A stretch of 64,000 bases of DNA from Cryphonectria parasitica EP155 (taxonomy: Eukaryota > Ascomycota > Sordariomycetes > Diaporthales > Cryphonectriaceae): NCBI RefSeq assembly GCF_011745365.1, contig NW_024468909.1:4836001-4900000 (forward strand), given 5' to 3'. Below the pieces are notes generated by a model. That model saw only the letters and a program-made list of their open reading frames with translations, ran no database searches and was not told where the DNA came from. The position numbers were made by a program, and so were the translations under genes. Of the stretch, positions 12,557-24,400 are shown in pieces. How positions within the stretch are numbered: position 1 is the first letter of the stretch; each line of letters begins with the position of its first letter.

Positions 12557-15549
12557 ATGGGTGCGAGCGACTCGAAGCTGGTCTTCAAGAAGGGCATCTT
12601 CAGGCTCTGCGGCGAGCGCAACATTCCTGCCGACGACCCATACTGGACTTCCGTGCGTGGCCCCCACCAGCTACTTCTTGCCCTGCTCTCCTCCTCTTTC
12701 TCCTCCTCCTCCCTCCCGAAACCTCAGTAGTAGTACTGACGGCAGTATCATCGTGACAAACAGTTCTGGGAGCTGCCGGAGTCTTCCGAGGATGTCTTCA
12801 GCCTCTTCGCCCCCGCCGACATCCGCCGCACGAGGGACACTGCGCTCGAGAACCTAGAAACCCTCATATTAGCTGTCACCTCCCGCCTCTTCGTCCTGCG
12901 CCACCACCCTTCGTTTCCCGATCCTGAGATCGCCCCGGAACGCGATGCCCTCAACTGCATACGGGTTCTGACCCGCGTCATCCCTTATCTCTACGAAGCC
13001 GACAACTTACAGGAATGGGAGCAGCGGTTCTTCTGGGGCGTGAGGCGGAAGAGGACGAGAGAGGCCAGGATCGCAAACGAGGTGCTCTTTGACGATTCGG
13101 AGGAGGAGCAGGAGGCACAGCTCAAGAGGCGGCCGACGGATGAGTGGGAGGTGACCAGGCCGCTGGCCGAGGAGCTTCTCGACACCCTGGTGGATCTACT
13201 TTTCTTCTCGGACTTCACCAGCACCAAGCAGCCACATGGCAAACCCAAGGTTACCTATATGATATGGCAGAGCGGCGTGGGGTGCAACCAGACGGTCGCA
13301 ACGACCAAGGAGTTCGAGAGCAACCGCATCGAAGTCCTCCGCCTTCTGCTTGCCCTCACCGGCCAAGGCATGTACATGTCTGCCGCAGCGCTGCCGCAGT
13401 ATGGCACGAGGGCTTTGACGCACATCTGTACCTGCTCGGACAAGCAGGTTGTCCTGTCTGTCCTGTGCTCCCTCCTGAATACTGTACGTCTTTTGGGTTT
13501 ACCACCTGAATGTCGCCCTCTGCCTCCACAGCTGACTGTCTTTAGACGATGAAATACAACCCCGCGAGCTGGCGGGTTCCTTACAACGCCCTCGTCTTCA
13601 AGGACCCAAAGCAGATTCTTGTCACCTATTCTCTCCAACTCCTCCTCGTCACCGTCCTCTACCCCGTACCAGAGACCAACGGTGAGGCGCAGAAGAACTG
13701 GTTTCGACACTTTCTCGGGCGGATACATAGACCGCAAGATTTCCAGTTCATCGTCGATGGCATGACTCGAATCCTGAACCAGCCTCTACAAGCTAATGCC
13801 TCGTACATACCCGGGACACAATCGTCTGTCAGGTTCGGGCCCGAGATGATCATGCTGTTCTGGGAGATTACGCAGTGCAACAAGCGATTCCGTTCTTTCA
13901 TCGTGGATACGGAGAGAGCACATGACTTTGTTGTCTTGATCCTATTCTATGCTCTGGAAAATAAGAACGATGCGTCCAAGCAGGGTGTGGTCAGGATGTG
14001 CGCGTTCCTCCTGCAGACGCTTAGTGTTGAGAAGAGCTTTGGTGTGAACCTGAACAAGAACTTTGAGGCTCAAGAGACACTCCCTCCTGTGGTGCGAATC
14101 CAGGGTTTTAGGGGTACCTATGCCGACTTTCTCATCCAGGTAAGCTGGTCCTGTGTCTCAAGGTCATCATCCTGCTACACGCAATGCTAAACTAAATTTA
14201 GTCCATCTACAATCTCATCACCACGAGCAATGGCAAACTTACTGCCATCTACCCGGCCCTGTTGGCTGTCATTAATAACATCGCCTATTACCTTGAGGGT
14301 TTGAGCACTGCGACAAGCACCAAGCTCATGCAGCTGTTTAACTCCATGTCCTCGCCATCATTCCTGCTGGTCAATGAGACCAATCACAGCCTCCTGAGGG
14401 CCTTGCTGGAGTCCATGAACTCTGTTCTGGAACACCAGTACAAGAGTAAGTCAGGTGCTTCTTCTCTAAATGAACATGCCCTAACGAAGAGATTCATTGA
14501 TGTTTCCTCTCTTCCTTTTTCTTGAACCCAAAGAAACCACAAGGACAAGTGCTGACAATCTTGCAGAAAATCCCATTTTTGTCACCACGATCATGCGAAA
14601 TAGGAAACGCTTCGAGGCACTGCGGAATTTCACACTGGAGAGTGGACAAGAGGAGATTGAAAGACGAAACAGACGAAGAAAAGACGCGCGAGCATCTTCG
14701 GACATAGATTCCACGAGAAGCTCAGCGGAGAGCTTAAGAAGCCCAGTTGGAAGCCACTCGCGCGCACCGGCATTAAGCAACGTACCAGAAGAAGACGGCA
14801 CGTTCACAATCGGAGATGAGGAGGAAGACAGTGATGAGGAGCGCCCCACGCCTTCACAGTCAGACCCCGGCGAGAACCCCTCGCGTGCCTCATCGGTGGT
14901 GGAGGATGCGGTGCCGACGCAGCTTCGCGGCATGTCGGAGAAGGCCCGCGGCAAGATGCCGGCCGGTATGCAGAACTTTTCGAGGCAGAACAGCATGACC
15001 AGTCTCAGCGGATACTCTGTGTCAGGCCAGTCACAGAGCGGGCAGTTCGAGCCGACAGCGCAGTGGATCGACAGCTGGCTGCCAGAACTACCGCTGCACA
15101 CCATCCTGACCACAATCCAACAGCTGTCCTCGTTGGTGCCCCGACAGGCCTTGATAGCGGACCATGCCTCGCCAGACACCCTGCGGCAGATCAGCCAGGT
15201 CAAGCTGGTCGGCGTCGACGTCTCTCCCGTGCGTGTGCACTCATTCGAGTGGTCACCCCTGGCATTGGGGTGGTACGAGTCGCTCATCTGGAGCTTCGTG
15301 TTCAGCAGCGAGATGCAGGTCTCGAGGGGCACAGTCGGCATATGGAACGGCACGGCGATCAAGCTCTTCCGGGTTCAGGAGACAGCACCCCAAGGACCGA
15401 CCCTGACCTCGCCGAGAGGTGCAGTGGATGCGGTGGGTAGCAACATCGTATCAAGAATCGGAGCGATCAACCTGCGAGGCCCACAGGCGCAGTCGCCGAC
15501 GAGCGCCCCCGGTTCGGCCGGCAGTACACCCCATCTCGGGCGAAACTAG
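12557..15549 (+). CDS. hid1: HID1 family Golgi protein
   Basis: Homologue of metazoan HID1 and S. pombe Ftp105, peripheral Golgi proteins needed for sorting from the trans-Golgi (dense-core vesicles in animals; Ubp5 anchoring in fission yeast). Model: join(12557..12652, 12764..13483, 13546..14139, 14202..14445, 14567..15549), 878 residues. The start MGASDSK fits the N-myristoylation consensus (Gly2, Ser6), as in human HID1. Family segments include WTSFWELPESSEDVF, KPKVTYMIWQSGVG and RVPYNALVFKDPKQ. A charged, serine-rich disordered insert (about residues 580-700) precedes the C-terminal conserved part (SFEWSPLALGWYESLIWSFV). Intron 1 has an alternative acceptor at 12745 that would add YHRDKQ in frame; the branch spacing favours 12763. 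Confidence 0.9.
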
Positions 15550-15649
15550 CAGTCGGAGGGTGCCGAGGTAAACACGTTGCTGTCTCGATTATCTCCCTGA
15601 GATGCTGGGTCCTGCAGGTGAGCAACAATGCCGGCATCGGGAAAGGGGT

Positions 15650-15652
<3 letters not shown>

Positions 15653-15682
<30 letters not shown>
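15653..15682. repeat. (GA)15 microsatellite
   Basis: Thirty bases of uninterrupted GA, about 100 bases after the HID1 stop codon, probably in its 3' UTR or just beyond. Confidence 0.9.
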
Positions 15683-15684
<2 letters not shown>

Positions 15685-16575
15685 AGACACATGAGGGCGA
15701 GCCAGGCGTGAGAGGAACAGCAGAATCCAGGACCGTGGCAAACGAGGCACAGTTGTTGGGCAGTGGATATCAACGACAGGACTTTTCAGGGAGAAAGTAC
15801 AGGTGGTTCCGACAGCAGATAAGCAGCGATACTAGATCACCGAGAGAACAAGTCCCGACTTGGTGTTGGTGGGTGGACAATGGTTTTGGGATGTGAGAAT
15901 AGAAAGCCTATTCAAGATGCGATCTCTTGGCATTACTTACCTCACAGAAAGTAGCGAGCGATGTGACGACGAGACTGGCGCGAAGGGATTGTGGATCAAC
16001 ACCGTCCATACCCATACTCATTACTACGTTATGTTATAGTGCCAGTGCCGTGCTACTACTATCCGCGGGCGTCTATTGCGCTCTGTTATTACATCCCCCA
16101 GCTGTAGAAACCGACTGGTGGGATTGTAGAATTATAGCCTGCCAAAATATACCTTTTGAAAGGGACTTCTAATCATACTCGACTTTTTATTCTAACCTTA
16201 CCTTCAAAACGGCCGCTACTACCATTTACAGACGCGACAAATGTTATTTATTCAGTAATAATCTTGGACATAATGATTATTGGCTCGAGGGAGTGAAAGC
16301 TCCGGCGCCTACTGGCAGCGCAATCTCCTTTGTTCGGACAATACTCGACTCGTGCTGCACAGGGCACGGATTTCCTACACTACTCTTCTTTCTTTCTTAC
16401 TTGTTGTGATCTTTCTCTTTTTTTTTCTTTCTTTTTTTTTTTTTTGCCACCTCTGGGCTGCCTCCCAAAATATAGACGTCGCGTAACTCTCTTCGTAGTA
16501 GCATGCTACCATAGAAGCTGACTGAGAACGTGGCGACATCTAGATTGATCGTCTTCGTCCCGTGAGCTCCCTCCC

Positions 16576-16585
16576 GGGGGGGGGG
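16576..16585. repeat. G homopolymer (10)
   Basis: Ten consecutive G after a CCC triplet, at the start of the G+C-rich block in the intergenic region. Confidence 0.85.
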
Positions 16586-17471
16586 TTCAACTATGTTCTG
16601 TCGTACATGCGTAGCGGGCCCTAAAGAGCTGGCCTGGGGGACCCCCCGGGTCTCTGGCCAGCGGCAGCCCGCGGTACTGGAAACCCTTGCACGCTTGTCC
16701 ACCGTGCCCCACGTAGGTGCCCTGAAAGAAGGAGGGTAGGCCAGGGGGAGGTTCCTTCCCGACTTTGCTGCATTGGCAGATCAATTTCCGGACGTGGCCA
16801 GGGGCGAGACGATCCCCGTGGCGGTGCGTGCGTGGCCACTTCCCGGATATCCAACCTGCGTGCCTGCCAAGTTTCCCAGTCTTCAATACCAGTTCTTCTC
16901 CCAGGCGCTGGCGCGCAAGCCACAGGACCCCTGGATCTTCACAACCCTTACCTTAGCATGTCGACAAGCGTCAGGCTCGGGAGTGCAATAGCGTCTTCGC
17001 TGTCAAGCCACGTCTAGGACGCTTCGGGACGGTGTTGGGCGGTGATAGGTAGGACCTCGACCGGGGTCCATCTTCCCCTTTTAGATGAAGGGTCAGGATG
17101 TGGGATGGGCCAGGGGGGGTCCAGTACAGAAACAACGGTACAGCGGTAGGAGGAAGCGTGGTGTCCATGTTTATTACATAGTCTTATTGCATTGATTGCT
17201 CTTTTTACTCATCTTCGTGTCGTGGGTTTGACCAAGTTCTTGTGCTGGCTCTTCTCTTCTCTTGCGGCTCGCCCTTCTTCCTCTTCTCATCATTCTCGTT
17301 CTTCTAGTTGACGTTGTTGGGATCGTAAGTTATACTTGTTGCAGATTTTGACTTTAATCTGGTTTTTTTCTTCTTGTTTTAACATACCTTCCGCCGCCTA
17401 CCACATCAGGATTTGTAAAATCGACCTTTTTTGTTGTGTTTTATTTTAGTACACGTAATTTTGTGGACGCC

Positions 17472-19412
17472 ATGGCGGAAAACGAGGAGACCCCCGGCGC
17501 AGCAGTCGATGATGAGATCAAGCCGTACAAGATCCACGTAGGTTCTTGTTCATGTCCACAGCCTAACCCTGTTATTATGAGTTCGCCTCCTGCTAACGCC
17601 ACTTTTCCAGGTCTCGAGCAAATACTTGAAGTTGACAAAACAAAAGCTTGAGTTGACGAGGCTGCCACATGAGGGGGCGGACCCCCCTTCCGAGGACTGG
17701 TGGGAGCCCAAACCGCAGGTCGAGTCGCTCGTCGACTTCTGGCTCGAGAAGTACTCATGGCGGGACCAAGAGGAGATCCTCAACAAGACGCCGCAGTTCA
17801 GGACGGCCATCTCCATCTCTGGCTCCGAGGCCCCCCTCAGGCTGCACTTTGTCCACGTCAAATCACCGCATGAGCATGCCCTGCCCCTCCTCGTGATACC
17901 CCCGTTTCCCTTCTCGAACCTGGCGCTGCTGCACCTGGTGAGGCTCTTCACTGAGCCGGAAGATGCAGCAACCAACCAGCCGTTCCATCTGGTGATGCCA
18001 GCACTCCCAGGGCTTGGCTTCAGCGACCCGCTCCCGACCAACACGCCCGAGATCTCAACGACGGCAGAGATGCTGAACACCGTGATGGCACGCCTCGGAT
18101 ACCAGCACTACCTCGCCACCAACGCCGGGCCCGCGCAGCACTCGCCAGCGGAGATCGACTGGAAGCTCATCAGCCACCTCTCGACCCAGTACCCGGGCTC
18201 ATGCATCGGAGCCCACTTCATCGCCCCCTCGCTGGCGAAGCCCAAGTTGTCAGAGGCGCCCATCGAGTGGGCCAAGTGGACCATCGCCAGTGCTTTCAGC
18301 GCTGGCATCCTAGGGTATAGCGAACAGGACTTTTCTGCGCTCAAGTCGACACCGGGCGCCCAGAGTCCCAGGAAAAAGAAGGACCTGATGCCCTCAAAAC
18401 TGGGGTTGAATGCCGTGGGCCTGCGCGAGCCCAACACACTTGCGTAAGTGAGATTGTTCCCCTACAGAGTGCTTGTTGGGCTGTATGCTGACTGAAGACT
18501 CACCTTCATGACAGTTACGCCATGTGCGACTCGCCAGTCGGCCTTCTCGCCTTCGCCATGAAGGGCTTGGGGCACCAGGCCCCTCAGATGCAGTTCACAC
18601 CTGAACAGATTATTACCTTTGCCAACCTTGCTTGGCTTCCAGGTCCCGAATATTCGATGCGCTTTTGGGCACGATGTGCAGCACAGAATCGAGACAAGAT
18701 GCAAGAGAAGAAAACCACGGTCAACAACAAGCCACAGGTCGGCATCACCGTCTTCCTGGGAGGAGAAGATGATGACGGTATGGACGACGCGACCACCTCC
18801 CAGGAAGTAGGCCAGGGGGCAATCAAGCTTGGGAGCCCAACGAAGGTCACCCCTGGAGCTGCGTATGCGTGCCCCGCGTGGGGCAACACACACTACAACG
18901 TCCTCTTCTCGCAGCGGGTATCGGGCAAGGCCGGGCTGCTGGCGTGGGAGAGACCAGACGTCATCCTAGCAGGAATCAGGGGGCTCGCAGCAGAGGTACT
19001 GAAGGTCGACAAACGGCTTCAGCCTGAGCATGCTACGCCCACTGCTCCTCTCGAGGATGTGGTGGTCGCTCAGGAGTCGGCAACGAAAGATGATGGCGGC
19101 CTCAAGCCACCACCAAGACCGACTCTAGAGCAGGGCGAAAGCTCAAAAACACAAGTCGCCGAGGAGCCGGCGACACAAGACGATGGCCTCAAACCGCCAC
19201 CAAGACCGGTCCTGGAGCAGGGCGACAGCTCCCAGACTCAAGTGGCATCGGAACCTCCTGCAAGCCCTAAGGGAAAACTGCCTGAGGCGAAACCTGACGA
19301 TGCTGTCAAGCCGAATTGGGACAACAGAGACGAGACCGATTCGCCAAGGCGAGGAACACCAGATACTATAGTCATGGTGACTGCACCGACAGGTGAAGAG
19401 ACCAGGGAGTAA
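17472..19412 (+). CDS. Alpha/beta-hydrolase with epoxide hydrolase N-terminal-like domain, nucleophile apparently lost
   Basis: Model: join(17472..17537, 17611..18443, 18515..19412), 598 residues. Residues about 12-110 match the epoxide-hydrolase N-terminal layout (PYKIHVSSKYLKLTKQKLEL, then DWWEPKPQVESLVDFWLEKY). An alpha/beta-hydrolase core follows with the oxyanion-side segment PALPGLGFSDP (about 155-165). In active epoxide hydrolases the nucleophile sits in GGDWG after an LGY motif; here LGYQHYLATNAGPAQ (about 183-197) has no aspartate there. The region where the family has its catalytic histidine reads WGNTHYNVLF. The C-terminal 130 residues are disordered and carry two tandem 29-30-residue repeats with LKPPPRP. 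Active-site loss suggests a scaffold or a changed chemistry; the fold call is firmer than any activity. Confidence 0.75.
19080..19256 (+). repeat. In-frame tandem repeat, two units
   Basis: Unit 1 (19080-19169, 30 codons) and unit 2 (19170-19256, 29 codons) encode nearly the same peptide with the core GLKPPPRP(T/V)LEQG(E/D)SS and the end TQVA(E/S)EP. One glycine codon is missing in unit 2. The DNA copies are also similar, so the duplication looks fairly recent or is maintained. Confidence 0.85.
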
Positions 19413-20179
19413 TGAGTTGAAGGATAACCCAAAATGCAAGTCGAAACTGCACAGACACGCGAGAACCCAGACTTGCCACACTGTCCTTTGAGGTTTAGCC
19501 CTTTCTTTTTCAATGATACCAATCCTTTCTCGAATTTATGAGCAAAACCAACAAGCCAATGGCATAAGTACCGCCAGGTTTAATTGATATATGCCTTTCT
19601 GATGGATAATGACCGCTGCAAACCCGCAGGAAGGGAAGGGATGGAAATGGGATGGGGGCTGGATAAGGGGGCTGGGGCTAAATAGAACACGATATATCCT
19701 CAAACTCATGAAACTGTGGAAGCATCTTGAAGAGGATACTGAATTGATTAGATCTTACTTTTGTTTGTAACCAAGAGGTGTTAGAAATAAGAGGGGGCCA
19801 GGAGGGAAGGTTTGAGGGACTGGGATATCGATGATATGACGTCTAAGTGCAGTAAACAACACCCAAGAGGTGAGCCTCGAAAAGAGAAGGTACAGGGATC
19901 GGACAGCCCGGCGTGTCAGGGTCTTCCCGGACCTGTCTCCAATAAACGTGGCCTTAGTTGGAGCTCTCCAACTCACTGCACCGTTTCAATCATCCAGGCT
20001 TACTTCAGTGGAGCCTCGACACAATGGCACCCAGCAACTCATGACAGTGCCGACGACGACAACACTTCCATCACACCGACCTGGAGCACAACAAACCAAC
20101 AACAAACGGGATAGACTAGCTCTTCCCTAGTAGTCCATACCCCCTGATATTTGTTTCCCCTCCACACAGACTCGCCACG
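19413..20179. other. Intergenic region, hydrolase/SPC3
   Basis: The 3' flank of the hydrolase gene and the promoter and leader of SPC3. Short open frames only, none gene-like. Confidence 0.5.
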
Positions 20180-20953
20180 ATGTACTCCTCGATCGTGCGG
20201 ATACAGAACACCTTCGGCTTCTTTACCACCGTCGCCTTCGTGATCGCCGCCCTCATCGCAGCAACCGACCTCCTCGCCCCGCGCACCCCCTCCGCCGGCC
20301 TCCTGAAGACGACCAACGTGCAGGTCATCAAGGGCAGGCCGCATTACTACTCCAGCCGAAAAGAAGAGTACGCCGTCATCAAGTTCAGCCTCGACGCCGA
20401 CCTGTCGAGCCTCTTCACCTGGAACACCAAGCAGGTCTTTGTGTACGTGACGGCCGAGTGGGATGATGCGGCTGGTGGATCGGAGGGCAGCAATGCCACT
20501 AGCCAGGCTGTCATCTGGGATACCATCATCACCGCGCCCTCGTCGGATCACCTGGGTAACTACGGGCCGGCAAAGCTGAAGAAGCTGAGGAAGAGCGCCG
20601 AAGGGAAGCCAATAGATCCGAGCCGGTGAGTACATGCGCGCGCACACATACACACACAGTATGACCTATGTAGGCATTTCGACTCAGATATGCTAACGCA
20701 ATCGGACAACAGCGGCAAGCTCTCCCTCAAGAACCAGCGCCCAAAATACCAAATCACCCACCCCTCCGGCAAGATCGCCGACACCCCCGACGTCCAGCTG
20801 CGGTTGCACTACAACGTACAGCCCTGGGTCGGCGCCCTGACCTGGAATCAGAACAGGGACATAGGCCTGTGGAAGGCGTTCGCCGGTGCCGTTAGCGAGG
20901 TGTTCAGGCTGCCGTTGGTCAAGAAGGACAGCGGGACCAGCTCCAAGAACTGA
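20180..20953 (+). CDS. spc3: Signal peptidase complex subunit 3 (SPC22/23 type)
   Basis: Essential non-catalytic subunit of the ER signal peptidase, which positions the lumenal active site. Model: join(20180..20625, 20713..20953), 228 residues. One N-terminal membrane anchor (about residues 12-34, FFTTVAFVIAALIAATDLLA) is followed by a lumenal beta-rich domain. Typical family segments are YSSIVRIQNTFGF, VIKFSLDADLSSLFTWNTKQ, VFVYVTAEW, VQLRLHYNVQPWVGALTW and an N-glycosylation sequon (NAT). The intron (20626-20712) splits an arginine codon and contains a CA repeat. Type II topology and size fit the family. Confidence 0.93.
20640..20657. repeat. CA-rich microsatellite in SPC3 intron
   Basis: An imperfect CA run interrupted by one ATA, inside the single SPC3 intron. 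Confidence 0.75.
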
Positions 20954-21470
20954 GAAAGGCTGGGCGTCGAGGCTGCCGTGGGCGGACCGAACGAACGTGA
21001 TAAATAGTGTCGGTGTGTCTCATATATAAAACGGCGCAAAACTCCAAAGCGCCGATCAATTCTGTCACAGTTCAGTTCAATAACGCCCGGCAATTACTCA
21101 CGATCGACACTCATTAATTTCAGTTCTCTAACTCTACACTATGCCTATCTATACTGCACGGTGGCCCTTCTCTAGAGAGGACACGAACGTGTTCATATTC
21201 AAATAGTATAAACGCAAGGCCGCCTCACGCACTAGGCCGGCTAGAACATGTAGTGCAGAGAACATATTCGTGATCTTCCATGTAAGAAGAACCACAGAAT
21301 TCATCAACATAGGCCGATCATTTTCGCCATCCTATGCTCTCTCCGCCACGATGCAACTCTATAGAATTGCCGGTCAGCCCTTAGCCCTTGCCAGGAAGGA
21401 CGCGGCACCTCTAAAGAGTTCATCATCAAAGATGTGTGTTGGCCAATGGGCTTTTTCGCACTGAGCAGAA
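20954..21470. other. Convergent intergenic region SPC3/XRN1
   Basis: The 3' flanks of two converging genes. No gene-like open frame. Confidence 0.55.
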
Positions 21471-24400
21471 TTATGCGGCGGACTGTTGGGCAGGACCACC
21501 TCTTCCACGACCTCGAGGTCCTCCGCGACCCCTACCGCGGCCTCGGCCACGGCCGTCAAGACCTGCTGGTGGTGGAACGGCGTTGTAGGACTGGGCAGGT
21601 GCACCGTTCTGCTGCGATTGGCCATTAGTCATAACCGCACCGTCCATACCGCCTCGGCCGCGAGGAGCACCGTTGCCACGACCACCCCTATGGCCGTTCT
21701 GATAGCCTCCTCGTCCGCCGCGATACCCCTGCTGAGGTGTCTGATTCGGTGAATGGCGGTACACTAAGTTGCTGGGCTGGATGTTGAGTGATCCACGCTG
21801 GGCACCATCATGACCACCTCGTCCTCGCTGGCCGTTGAGCGCGCCACGCCACGACCCACTAAGTGGTGGTGGGATGGGAGCATCGTGATAGGCACGTCCG
21901 GACGCACCAGGCGCACCATAGCCACCACTCGCGACGAGGGTGGTGAGTGATGGGTGTGGTGCCCTCGCCATCTGAGCCTTGGACCCAACAACGACCTGTC
22001 GGTCGGTGAGGTTAAGCACAGACGTCGCAGGGACAGTCTGACCGCGGAACGCGGGACAGCGGCCGTCAAGCGTGTTGCCACTCATGAAGGTAATGTCAAA
22101 TAGAACATCGAGGATCTTGTTGCTGCCTGCACGACTGATGCCAACCACTGTGCCGCGCGAGGCGATGGGCACCTTGCCGATGTCCTGGACGTAGACGACC
22201 CGGTCGCCCAGGCGGAACCCTTGACCACCGAGTCTGTGCTCTGCGTCGCTAGGCTTCAACAGGGCGCTGCGTGGCACGCTCTTGATGTTCTTGGGCGTTG
22301 TCTCCTGGGCTGCGGCAAGGGCGCCTTCAGCAGCCTGCGCGAGCTCCATCACGACGTTGGAGTCGAGCTGCTCCGCCTCCAGGGGCACTTTCGGGAAGTT
22401 GTTGGTGCCCACGGACTTCAGATATTGAGCCATCTCCTTGACCCTGGCTGTTGCCGTCTTCTCGTCCGCCCAGAGATCGGTAGCTGCGACGTCCCTCTTC
22501 TGCACGTTCTTCTGCAGACCGGCGAAGAAGTCTGGGAACTTCTGCATGTATTCAGCAACCAGCTGGATGGCCTTGCGGCTGTATTCCCAGCCGGAGTCAG
22601 ACTTTCTCGAAAAGCCCAGTACCTTCATCTTCCTTGACTCAAACTTGAGATTGAGACCCAAGTTGACCTTGAGCCCGCCGACTCCAATAACCTGGTATGA
22701 CGAGGTGATCTTGCTGAAGGCAAGCGGGTGGAGGCCCAAGTCTCTGGAGACCTGGAACGATGGGACGTATCTGTTCTCTCGTTCATGCTTGAAGACGACT
22801 TGCTTCGCAAACTCCGGCTCCTTGTTGTTCATCGCGGATATTGTGACTTCTAGCTTGGCGCCATTGTAGCCGGTGACAGCCAACGGCCTGCCGTAGTTGA
22901 AGTCTCCCAGGTGGAAAGCACGCGTGTTGACGGGGAACTCCTCCTCAAGAGGAAGTGCGGCCCTCTCTAGGAAGCGCTCATCCTCGTTGACCACCTCGTC
23001 AACAATAGTCTGGGAGGCGTAGAAATCTCTCATGCCTGGGATCAAGCCATATTCCTTGATTGTGGCACCCTCGTCGGTCTTGATCAAGCCCTTGAGCATC
23101 TCGACGTGCACCATAGACTCTACGTCGCCAATCAAGATGCCCAGGCGCTTGCTGTAGAAATCCTCCCAGTATCTGGCGTTCTTGTTATAATCATCAATGT
23201 CCTTGTTGGAGTGGTCCTTCAGCACAACTTGTCCGGATCCGTCCTCAGCCAGGATGTAGTCAAAGAGCTCGTCCGACACGCGAACGATCTTCGCCTCCTG
23301 GAGGAACGGGTATCCCACGAAGCATCGCTTGCCAAGCTTGGCTTTGGCATTTTCCACGTTGGTCCGCGTCGTCGAGTCAACGAGTGTGACCACCATGCTC
23401 TCGTTCCGACTATCCGACTGGAAGACATTAACTCCATGAAAGCCAAGAGTTGCGTTGTATGGCAGTGTGGCCAAGCTGGGGAAGCCAGCGAGAGCGGAGA
23501 CGTTGAGCAGTGCGCCGTCCATCAAGCCCTGCCTGTTGCTCAGGCCTTCTATGGGAGGCAGGTCGAAGATGTTCTCCACGCAGCGGCAATGTGAAATGTC
23601 CGGGAAAATTCCCACCATTGATGACGGATACGTGAAGTCATAGTCCGAAGAGTAGGTGAACTTGATGGGGACATTGAAGCCGTTTCTGCTTTTCTCGTCA
23701 TCAGAAAGCTCTTCATTCTTCGGAGCCATCGCATCCAGAAGCCTCTTTTCGTCGATGAAAGGAATCTTAACAACTGCCTCCCAGTCCATCTTCTTCCCAT
23801 TCATGTCTAGCTGGAAGTCTCTGGGGTAGAAGTCGATGATTGGTGAGGTGGGATTTGTCATCAGGTCCCAGTAGACTGTTGGCACAATTTTCTTGCTTCG
23901 GTCAGGAAGCACACCCATCAGCTGCTCGAAGGGTTTGAAAGGCTGACCAAGTTGGAAGTCGAGGTCGGCGCCGAGGCCCTTGATGACATCCGAGATCAGC
24001 GGAGAGTAGTGGTATTGGTAGAACCATGGCCACGAGCAGATGCCGCGGTAGTAGTAGTAGAGAACCCATTGCAAGCCTTGTACATAGTTCTCACAGAGCT
24101 TCCTGAGCTCTGTCTCCTTGGTTTCCGGCGTCCATTCAGGGAACTTTTCGGCGTAGTATTTGTCCTTCCACTCCTGGAACTTCTGTTGGTATAGAACCTC
24201 GTATTGGGCCTGAGCCTCTTCTGCCGAGACGTCTTGTACTTCGGCATTATCGTATTTCTTCACAAGGCGATTAATGGCGAGCTGGGACTCGTCCTCTTCC
24301 TCTTCCTCCGCCTCCTCCTCCCCTTCCTCCTCGCCGTCCATTTCTGGCTTTGGCGGGAAGGAGAGCACGAGGTGACGCGCACCATCGTCGTCTGAATCGG

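Larger units (their letters stand above)
15550..17471. other. 1.9-kb intergenic region
   Basis: It holds a (GA)15 tract, a T-rich run (16418-16446), a run of ten G (16576-16585) and, from about 16,560 to 17,060, a visibly G+C-rich block between A+T-rich flanks. Open frames in that block exist on both strands but none shows a domain, codon bias I would trust, or a clear splice pair. The part just before 17472 is T-rich and should be the leader of the next gene. Confidence 0.5.

Noticed and set aside
14481..15362. 293-codon minus-strand frame
   Set aside because: Antisense of the last HID1 exon; the plus strand is spliced and carries the family sequence.
16621..16923. 100-codon minus-strand frame in the G+C-rich block
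   Set aside because: Overlapped by equally open frames in other phases and strands; Pro/Arg-rich composition typical of random G+C-rich sequence.
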